From the NCBI GenBank assembly GCA_018658955.1, contig JABIPM010000052.1, positions 1 through 5,285 on the forward strand: 5,285 nucleotides of DNA, given 5' to 3'. The notes below the pieces were generated by a model that did no database searches, had not been told where the DNA came from, and saw only the letters and a program-made list of their open reading frames with translations. The position numbers were made by a program, and so were the translations under genes. Shown piece by piece: positions 1 through 4,239 of this stretch (position 1 is the stretch's first letter; every line of letters starts with the position of its first letter). Source of the DNA: Candidatus Woesearchaeota archaeon (GTDB taxonomy: Archaea; Nanobdellota; Nanobdellia; SCGC-AAA011-G17; UBA489).

Positions 1-1
1 A

Positions 2-1300
2 AGAAAGAATCTTGCGATTATGTTTCCTAATCTCTATTATGGGGGGATTTATGGACTTGGCCCATTGATAATCTATAATTTAGTTAATGGCCTTAAAGAT
101 TGGAGTTGTAAAAGAAGATTCTTAGATTACTCTGATTTGAAGGGTTTTGAGTTTTTAGGATTTACATTTCAATATGAATTAGATTATTTTAATTTCTTTA
201 AGATATTAGATAAGAACAATATCTCTAGAGAAAAAGAGAAACGAGAGAATTGGAAGATCTTCTTTGGTGGGGGGCCCGCTGTTAGTTTGAATACTGCTCC
301 GATGGAAGACTATCTTGATGTTTTCTTTTTAGGGGATTGTGAAGATAGCTTAGTAGAAGTATTAGATATGTATAGTAAACAGTTAGATGAAGAAGGTAAA
401 GAAAATTTTTCTAAAAAATCTTTTTTAGAAAGTGTGTGTGATATTGAAGGCGTTTATGTTCCGGGTTTAACTAAAATAAAAAGTTATGGTGTTGTGGATT
501 TGGAAACTGCACCATACCCATTAGTTCAACCATTACCCCTTGAAGATAAGGACGAATTTGTGTTCGGTAAATCATTTATTTTAGAACTTGAACGGGGTTG
601 CCCGTTTAATTGTGAGTTTTGTGTAATTCCTACCATCTCCGGTAAATTTAGATATAGAAGTGTTGAGAAATTAAAAAAAATAATTGACGAGGGTTTAAAG
701 ATTAATGAAAGGGAAAAAGTAGTAATCTACGCACCCTCATTTGTTCATCCTAAACAAAAAGAAATTTTACAGTATTTGATTGACAAGGAACTGAAGTTTA
801 GTGTACCTTCCTTGCGTGCAGAGATGGTTGATGAGGAGACTTTGAAGCTTATTGGGTTAGGGGGACAGAAATCTCTTACTATCGCTCCTGAGAGCTGTGA
901 GAGAGTTAGGTTTGATATTGGTAAAAAGGTGAAAGATGAGGCATACTATTCATTGTTAGAAAAAGCAGAGAAATTGAATTTTAAAAAAATAAAAATGTAT
1001 ATCATGATTGGATTTGAAAATGAGACTGAAGAAGATCTTGTTGAAATTTCTAAATTTGTTAAAAACTGTTGTAAAATTTTTAGTAGAAAAATTAGTTTAT
1101 CTATTAACACTTTAGTTCCTAAGAATACAATTAATTCCAATAAAAAACCAATAGATAAAAAATTGGCTAAATCTAAATTTAAAAAAATTAAAGAATTACT
1201 AAAAGATGTTGGGCCGGGTGGAAGAATTAAGATTAAGTTTTCAAACATAAACAGTTCCGCTATTGAAGGGAAGCTTTCTTTAGAAGAAAAAAGTCTTTAG
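2..1300 (+). CDS. Radical SAM protein with B12-binding-like N-terminus (5' truncated by window edge)
   Basis: This is a COG1032-like radical SAM enzyme of unassigned substrate. Numbering from the ATG at 20, the cluster motif CPFNCEFC (C194, C198, C201) gives the canonical CX3CX2C set that binds the [4Fe-4S] cluster used to cleave S-adenosylmethionine. The N-terminal part (MFPNLYYGGIYGLG, then FFGGGPAV at 81-88 and FFLGD at 102-106) resembles the Rossmann-like B12-binding region of this family. Later motifs SLRAEMVDEETLKLI (264-278) and GGQKSLTIAPES (281-292) fit the archaeal members. The frame is open to the left edge and reads RKNLAI before that methionine, which matches the usual first beta strand, so the ATG at 20 is internal and the real start lies outside the window. 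The C-terminus appears shorter than in the homologues I recall, ending just after SAIEGKLS. The stop overlaps the converging membrane gene by 4 nt. The reaction cannot be named from sequence alone; methyl or methylthio transfer is only a family-level guess. Confidence 0.9.
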   Translation, partial: RKNLAIMFPNLYYGGIYGLGPLIIYNLVNGLKDWSCKRRFLDYSDLKGFEFLGFTFQYELDYFNFFKILDKNNISREKEKRENWKIFFGGGPAVSLNTAPMEDYLDVFFLGDCEDSLVEVLDMYSKQLDEEGKENFSKKSFLESVCDIEGVYVPGLTKIKSYGVVDLETAPYPLVQPLPLEDKDEFVFGKSFILELERGCPFNCEFCVIPTISGKFRYRSVEKLKKIIDEGLKINEREKVVIYAPSFVHPKQKEILQYLIDKELKFSVPSLRAEMVDEETLKLIGLGGQKSLTIAPESCERVRFDIGKKVKDEAYYSLLEKAEKLNFKKIKMYIMIGFENETEEDLVEISKFVKNCCKIFSRKISLSINTLVPKNTINSNKKPIDKKLAKSKFKKIKELLKDVGPGGRIKIKFSNINSSAIEGKLSLEEKSL

Positions 1301-1839
1301 TATTCTGCTACTTCTGTTGAAGTAGGAATTAAGGATCTAAGTAAAATTATTACTGTTGAGACTATTACTAAAAGAACTATTGATGCTGCCAAAGTTAAGA
1401 AGTCAATAGGAATTTCTGAATAGATTAAAATTAATCCGATGTATGCTATGAAGTTCAGAGGAAGTTTTGAACTTAACCCATACGCCATATTTTCTGGAAG
1501 TATGTGGAGGAAATTAATTACTGTTAGTAATACTGCCAACATTGCTACTGATATTGCTAATGCTAATTTAAGTGACATGGTTTCTAACATCTGATGGTTG
1601 AATAAATATCTGAAAATATCTAACGCAACAAACACTACAACTAAGGCATTACCATATGCACTATTCCACCCTAATTCTTCAAACTGATATCTTGAGAAAT
1701 AAAGTTCTGTAAGAAATAAAGTGATTATTAAAGGTGCTGCAATCCAAAGCATTTCAGGGTAATTTGCAGGGGCTAGAAAAATTTCTTTAAATCTATCTAA
1801 TAAGATAAAAAATGGAATCTCTGTCACCTCGGCCACCAT
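1297..1839 (-). CDS. Conserved-looking multi-pass membrane protein, function unknown
   Basis: I do not recognise a characterised family. The 180-residue product starts with a short amphipathic stretch (LLDRFKEIFLAP, 13-24), followed by about five hydrophobic segments near 31-47, 63-81, 90-112, 127-142 and 146-168. The tail STEVAEY is short and polar. The loop between the first two segments (ELYFSRYQFEELGWNSAYGN, 45-64) is rich in aromatic and charged residues and looks like the part most likely to be conserved or functional. There is no signal peptide, no metal-binding cluster and no obvious transporter motif. The start at 1839 is favoured because a T-rich, TATA-like element lies 22-31 nt upstream and there is no Shine-Dalgarno sequence, which fits leaderless translation. 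The gene converges on the radical SAM gene and their stops overlap by 4 nt. Its coding status is well supported by length and the regular hydrophobic pattern; its role is open. Confidence 0.8.
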   Translation of the reverse strand: MVAEVTEIPFFILLDRFKEIFLAPANYPEMLWIAAPLIITLFLTELYFSRYQFEELGWNSAYGNALVVVFVALDIFRYLFNHQMLETMSLKLALAISVAMLAVLLTVINFLHILPENMAYGLSSKLPLNFIAYIGLILIYSEIPIDFLTLAASIVLLVIVSTVIILLRSLIPTSTEVAEY

Positions 1840-1860
1840 ATAATAGAATGATTATAGTTG

Positions 1861-1870
1861 ATTAAAAAAG
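1861..1870 (-). promoter_or_regulatory. TATA-like promoter element of the membrane-protein gene
   Basis: Read on the minus strand the element is CTTTTTTAAT, 22-31 nt before the ATG at 1839. That spacing places the transcription start at or next to the start codon, and no Shine-Dalgarno sequence intervenes. It is a weak TATA match (T-rich rather than TTTATATA). An identical 10-mer 18 bp further upstream (1879-1888) means one copy could instead be a termination T-tract or a protein-binding repeat. Confidence 0.4.
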
Positions 1871-1888
1871 GTTGCGATATTAAAAAAG
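1861..1888. repeat. Short direct repeat ATTAAAAAAG x2
   Basis: Two exact copies of ATTAAAAAAG lie at 1861-1870 and 1879-1888, with starts 18 bp apart. They sit between the GC-rich hairpin and the start of the membrane-protein gene. Read on the minus strand they are two T-tracts, which could end a short transcript coming from the hairpin side, serve as promoter elements, or both. In such AT-rich DNA chance is also possible. Confidence 0.4.
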
Positions 1889-1890
1889 TT

Positions 1891-1953
1891 AAGATCTCCC
1901 GGGAAAGGCGCCCGAGAGTCTCGTAAAGACAAACCAAATGAACGGAGGTTTCA
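1891..1953. ncRNA. GC-rich hairpin region, candidate structured RNA or structured leader
   Basis: The stretch is much richer in G+C (about two thirds in 1896-1925) than the surrounding DNA. It can fold into a stem: AGA 1892-1894 pairs with TCT 1919-1921, CTC 1896-1898 with GAG 1916-1918, and CGGG 1900-1903 with CCCG 1911-1914. The stem has one bulged T, one mismatch and a 7-nt loop. A second, weaker stem pairs AAACC 1931-1935 with GGTTT 1947-1951. I could not fit it to a tRNA, 5S rRNA, C/D-box RNA, TPP or fluoride riboswitch, or a hammerhead. The strand is undecided. On the minus strand a TATA-like box (2011-2018) would start a transcript near 1988, and a T-tract follows the stem at about 1882-1887, giving an RNA of roughly 100 nt. 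On the plus strand it would be the leader of the 16-codon ORF. Confidence 0.3.
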
Positions 1954-1954
1954 A

Positions 1955-2005
1955 ATGCAATTGATTAACAATTGTATTTTGTGGTTCTTGAGGTATAGAA
2001 TCTAG
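1955..2005 (+). CDS. Possible 16-codon peptide ORF with strong Shine-Dalgarno
   Basis: The ATG at 1955 opens a 16-residue frame, MQLINNCILWFLRYRI, ending with TAG. It is preceded by GGAGGT at 1944-1949 with a 6-nt spacer, a textbook Shine-Dalgarno arrangement that the genes with visible starts in this window lack. The peptide is hydrophobic in the middle and basic at the end, as in some small membrane peptides. The GGTTT that pairs with AAACC 1931-1935 overlaps the Shine-Dalgarno, so a small hairpin could mask it. Against it: it is very short, the start codon context could be chance, and GGAGG may simply be part of an RNA structure. It is a low-confidence call, recorded because its ribosome-binding site stands out. 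Confidence 0.2.
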   Translation: MQLINNCILWFLRYRI

Positions 2006-2008
2006 TCT

Positions 2009-2020
2009 TCTTTATAAAGA
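2009..2020. promoter_or_regulatory. Perfect 12-bp palindrome containing TTTATAAA (possible bidirectional TATA box)
   Basis: TCTTTATAAAGA equals its own reverse complement and contains TTTATAAA, close to the archaeal TATA consensus. No annotated gene start lies 22-31 nt to either side. On the minus strand it would direct a start near 1988, just before the hairpin region. On the plus strand it would direct a start near 2041, antisense to the end of the DUF835 gene. It may therefore be the promoter of a small RNA, or a chance palindrome in AT-rich DNA. Confidence 0.35.
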
Positions 2021-2036
2021 TAATTAAAATAAATGG

Positions 2037-2071
2037 ATAGTGAAAGTAAAAAATAGTTAAAAATAGTGAAA
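2037..2071 (-). terminator. T-rich termination region after the sensor-regulator gene
   Basis: Immediately after the stop at 2073-2075, the minus strand carries runs of five and six T's (around 2046-2066). Archaeal RNA polymerase stops at such oligo-T tracts without needing a hairpin. The same segment contains three near-copies of a 9-mer on the plus strand, ATAGTGAAA at 2037 and 2063 and ATAGTTAAA at 2053. The position directly downstream of a gene supports a terminator; the repeats could be incidental. Confidence 0.4.
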
Positions 2072-2072
2072 A

Positions 2073-3641
2073 TCATGAATTTGAAAGAACTCTTATTCCT
2101 TCTCTTGTGGGAGAAATTACTTTGTTTCTTCCCCTCTTAGAAACTCCTATTAAGCCCATAGCTAATAACTCTTCTACTTTCTTTTGTGTTGTGGGGGCAG
2201 TAATCTTAAACTTATTACCTACATCTTTGTAAGTAGCTGTTTGGTTTATTGACTGTTGATTTGATATGAATTTAAGTATCTCCCTAAGCTCATCTGAAAT
2301 CTTTAGATTTACTGATTGTTGAGGGGGCTTATGTAGTTCTTTTTCTAATAATGATAACTGTTTATTACTGAAGATTTCCGGATCTATTGGAAGTATGAAT
2401 ATTGATTTTCTCGTCATAATCTTATCATTAAGGTTTGTAATGAATTTAAGAAAATTTTCAAATCCATATTTGTTTAAAATATAATCTGAACGATCTAAAA
2501 GAATTATTAGTTTATCCTTTGAGATTAAATCAATTAATTGTTTTTGAATTTGATTTAGATTAGACGTAGTATTGATTCCTGTTTTCTTTTCTTCAGATAA
2601 CCAGATGATATTCTTTTTAGCAATGCCATATTTTTCTTCTATGTTTTTAGGATTATTTCTAGTGATTAAAAATGGAGAAAAGTCTTTAGAAGATTTTTCT
2701 AATAGAATTTCATATGCTTCTTCTGAAGAAGGATCTTTTAGAAGATAGCTTGTCCCCTCATCTAAAATATATTTTTGTGAAAGCTTTTCCTTTTGCCCTT
2801 TTAAATTTATGAATTTCTTTAATCTTGGACTCTCTTCAACTACTTTCCTTATACTCTTAATCATTTGATTAAAGGTAAATGCTAAATCTGTTAATTCATC
2901 ATTATTTTCTTCTACTTTTACTTCAACATTGAAATCGCCGTTAGTTATTTTTGAAGCTGCATCTGAAAGTGATTTAATTGGGGCTGTGATTGTTTTTTTT
3001 AATGACTCCCATACTACGAACGCAACTAATAAACCGAATCCAGTTACTAAAAATATCATCAGTAGTGCGGTTTTTACTGCTTTGTTTGATTGTTTGTTTG
3101 CTTCTCCTTTAATTCCTGAAAAATCAGATAAGGATTCTTGTAATGATTCGACTGCATCAACTACGTCTCTTTCTAATTGTTTAGCTATACTATACTGCAC
3201 TAATGCTGAAGAACTACCGTAAATTACACCCCTGCTTATCTCTTCGTCTCTATTATCCATTAATTTTGTTGCTAATTGGTAAAATGTTTCTTGTTTATTT
3301 TTTGCGCCCTTTACCTTTGTAGAAATAGGGCCATCCCCCATTGTTTCTGTAACCAAGTCTGCTTTTTTGAGAAATAATTCATTAGTATACGCAAATTCAT
3401 ATCTTAAATCCTCTAAGATCTCCCTATTTTCTTCAGTAGAATATCTTTGAACAATATAATTTCCTTTCCAAAGAATGCTTATCATATCTTGAACATTATC
3501 TTCTAAAGGATTGATTTCTTCGGTAATTTTTGTAAGTTGACTATTGATCTCTAAAGTATATAATGTACTTATGATTGCACTTACAATTAAGAATGCAACC
3601 ATTACTCCAAAACCTACAAAGATCTTTCTGTTTATTCTCAT
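2073..3641 (-). CDS. Membrane sensor with HAMP, DUF835 and C-terminal winged-helix domain (putative one-component regulator)
   Basis: The 522-residue protein has a short basic N-terminus (MRINRK), then TM1 at about 8-28. A helical extracytoplasmic region (30-188) resembles four-helix-bundle ligand domains of chemoreceptors. TM2 (190-211) is followed by HAMP (about 212-264: ITAPIKSLSDAASKITNGDF, with DELTDLAFTFNQM in the second helix). A DUF835-like domain follows at about 297-437 (SYLLKD, PFLITRNNPKNIEEKYGI, IIWLSEE, IILLDRSDYIL, IFILPID). The C-terminus (449-522) reads as a winged helix: TYKDVGNKFKITAPTTQKKV as the helix-turn-helix, GLIGVSKRGRNKVISPT as the wing. There is no CheW/CheA-binding hairpin, no histidine kinase and no cyclase domain, so it is not a chemoreceptor despite the MCP-like front half. 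Inference: an envelope signal passes through HAMP and DUF835 to a DNA-binding domain at the membrane. A TATA box 22-29 nt before the ATG and the lack of a Shine-Dalgarno sequence support this start. It is transcribed divergently from the archaeosortase gene, which may be a target. Confidence 0.85.
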   Translation of the reverse strand: MRINRKIFVGFGVMVAFLIVSAIISTLYTLEINSQLTKITEEINPLEDNVQDMISILWKGNYIVQRYSTEENREILEDLRYEFAYTNELFLKKADLVTETMGDGPISTKVKGAKNKQETFYQLATKLMDNRDEEISRGVIYGSSSALVQYSIAKQLERDVVDAVESLQESLSDFSGIKGEANKQSNKAVKTALLMIFLVTGFGLLVAFVVWESLKKTITAPIKSLSDAASKITNGDFNVEVKVEENNDELTDLAFTFNQMIKSIRKVVEESPRLKKFINLKGQKEKLSQKYILDEGTSYLLKDPSSEEAYEILLEKSSKDFSPFLITRNNPKNIEEKYGIAKKNIIWLSEEKKTGINTTSNLNQIQKQLIDLISKDKLIILLDRSDYILNKYGFENFLKFITNLNDKIMTRKSIFILPIDPEIFSNKQLSLLEKELHKPPQQSVNLKISDELREILKFISNQQSINQTATYKDVGNKFKITAPTTQKKVEELLAMGLIGVSKRGRNKVISPTREGIRVLSNS

Positions 3642-3662
3642 GAGAAATATTGAGAAGGGCTT

Positions 3663-3670
3663 ATTTATAT
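3663..3670 (-). promoter_or_regulatory. TATA box of the sensor-regulator gene
   Basis: On the minus strand ATATAAAT lies 22-29 nt before the ATG at 3641, preceded by an A-rich BRE-like stretch (AGAAAACTC). The spacing puts the transcription start on the start codon. No Shine-Dalgarno sequence is visible, so the mRNA is probably leaderless. Confidence 0.6.
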
Positions 3671-3694
3671 GAGTTTTCTTATTTTTGCAGAAGG

Positions 3695-3702
3695 TTTAAA
3701 TA
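3695..3702 (+). promoter_or_regulatory. TATA box of the archaeosortase gene; decides the start codon
   Basis: TTTAAATA lies 22-29 nt upstream of the ATG at 3724, with a purine-rich BRE-like GCAGAAGG directly before it. The spacing equals that of the divergent gene's box. It is too close (7-14 nt) to the upstream in-frame ATG at 3709, which would fall before the transcription start. This argues for initiation at 3724. Confidence 0.6.
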
Positions 3703-3723
3703 AAAAATATGAGCCCTATTGCT

Positions 3724-4239
3724 ATGAAAAGAGAATTTTCGTTGATTTTGAGATTGGTTTTTTCAATATTTTTGATAATCTTTGCTAGTTCATATAGTTG
3801 GATTATTACTAAATTTTCGTTGATTTTAAGTTATTTGCAATTGAAATTATTTTTTAATCCTGTGATATTAAATGATAATTTGATAATCTTAGGAAGCAGA
3901 AGCATAGAATATGTTAGTTCTTGTGCTGCTGTCGGAGCATATATGTTTTTAGCAATTTTGATATTGCTTACTGGAGGAATCTCATTTAGAAAAGGAATGA
4001 ACCTATTTTTTGTGGGATCATTATTGATTCTTTTAGCAAATTTAATCAGAATTGATGTTTTGGCTTATTTATTGGTTAATGAGAACATTAATTTATTTAT
4101 TGGATTACATTTGTTTACATGGAAGATACTATCTGGAACTTATGTTGCAGTGATTTGGATATATTTAGTTAAGAATTATAAAATTAAAGAAATTCCAATT
4201 GTGGGAGATTATAATTATTTGAAAAAATTACTCTTTTGA
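3724..4239 (+). CDS. Archaeosortase/exosortase family transpeptidase (short form)
   Basis: Archaeosortases are integral-membrane cysteine transpeptidases that recognise a C-terminal tripartite sorting signal, cut it and usually attach the protein to a membrane lipid. Numbered from 3724 (171 residues), the catalytic-type Cys67 is in SSCAAVGAYMFL, Arg109 in NLIRI and His129 in GLHLFTW. These match the Cys/Arg/(His or Arg) triad and its order in the family. Hydrophobic segments lie near 7-30, 66-84, 92-116 and 128-150, and a basic cytoplasmic tail (KNYKIKE) follows. The protein is short, at the compact end of the family. An upstream in-frame ATG at 3709 would add MSPIA, but the TATA position favours 3724 on a leaderless mRNA. 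No candidate substrate with a sorting tail is seen in the window. It is divergent from the sensor-regulator, and its 3' end overlaps the convergent coiled-coil gene by 12 nt. Family assignment rests on motif spacing rather than a search. Confidence 0.8.
   Translation: MKREFSLILRLVFSIFLIIFASSYSWIITKFSLILSYLQLKLFFNPVILNDNLIILGSRSIEYVSSCAAVGAYMFLAILILLTGGISFRKGMNLFFVGSLLILLANLIRIDVLAYLLVNENINLFIGLHLFTWKILSGTYVAVIWIYLVKNYKIKEIPIVGDYNYLKKLLF

Larger units (their letters stand above)
3657..3716. promoter_or_regulatory. Inverted GGGCT/AGCCC arms in the divergent promoter region (candidate operator)
   Basis: GGGCTTAT at 3657-3664 and ATGAGCCC at 3709-3716 form imperfect inverted arms (GGGCTTAT against GGGCTCAT) around both TATA boxes. 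In each direction the GGGCT core falls between the TATA box and the predicted transcription start, a good place for a repressor. A 7-bp direct repeat, ATATGAG, also occurs at 3667-3673 and 3707-3713. These are the only G/C clusters in a very AT-rich gap. Binding by the winged-helix domain of the neighbouring regulator is a guess. Confidence 0.3.

Noticed and set aside
946..1248. 100-residue minus-strand ORF
   Set aside because: Lies wholly antisense inside the radical SAM gene; its hydrophobic composition comes from the complement of Lys/Asn-rich codons.
1880..2000. tRNA, 5S rRNA, C/D-box RNA, known riboswitch or hammerhead
   Set aside because: No cloverleaf with a T-loop and acceptor stem, no box C/D pair, and no conserved core of TPP, fluoride or hammerhead RNAs found by eye on either strand.
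2929..3222. 97-residue plus-strand ORF
   Set aside because: Antisense to TM2/HAMP and the sensor domain of the regulator gene; no promoter or family signal.
2073..3641. Methyl-accepting chemotaxis protein
   Set aside because: Has the MCP-like TM-sensor-TM-HAMP front, but the cytoplasmic part is DUF835 plus winged helix, without the conserved MCP signalling hairpin.
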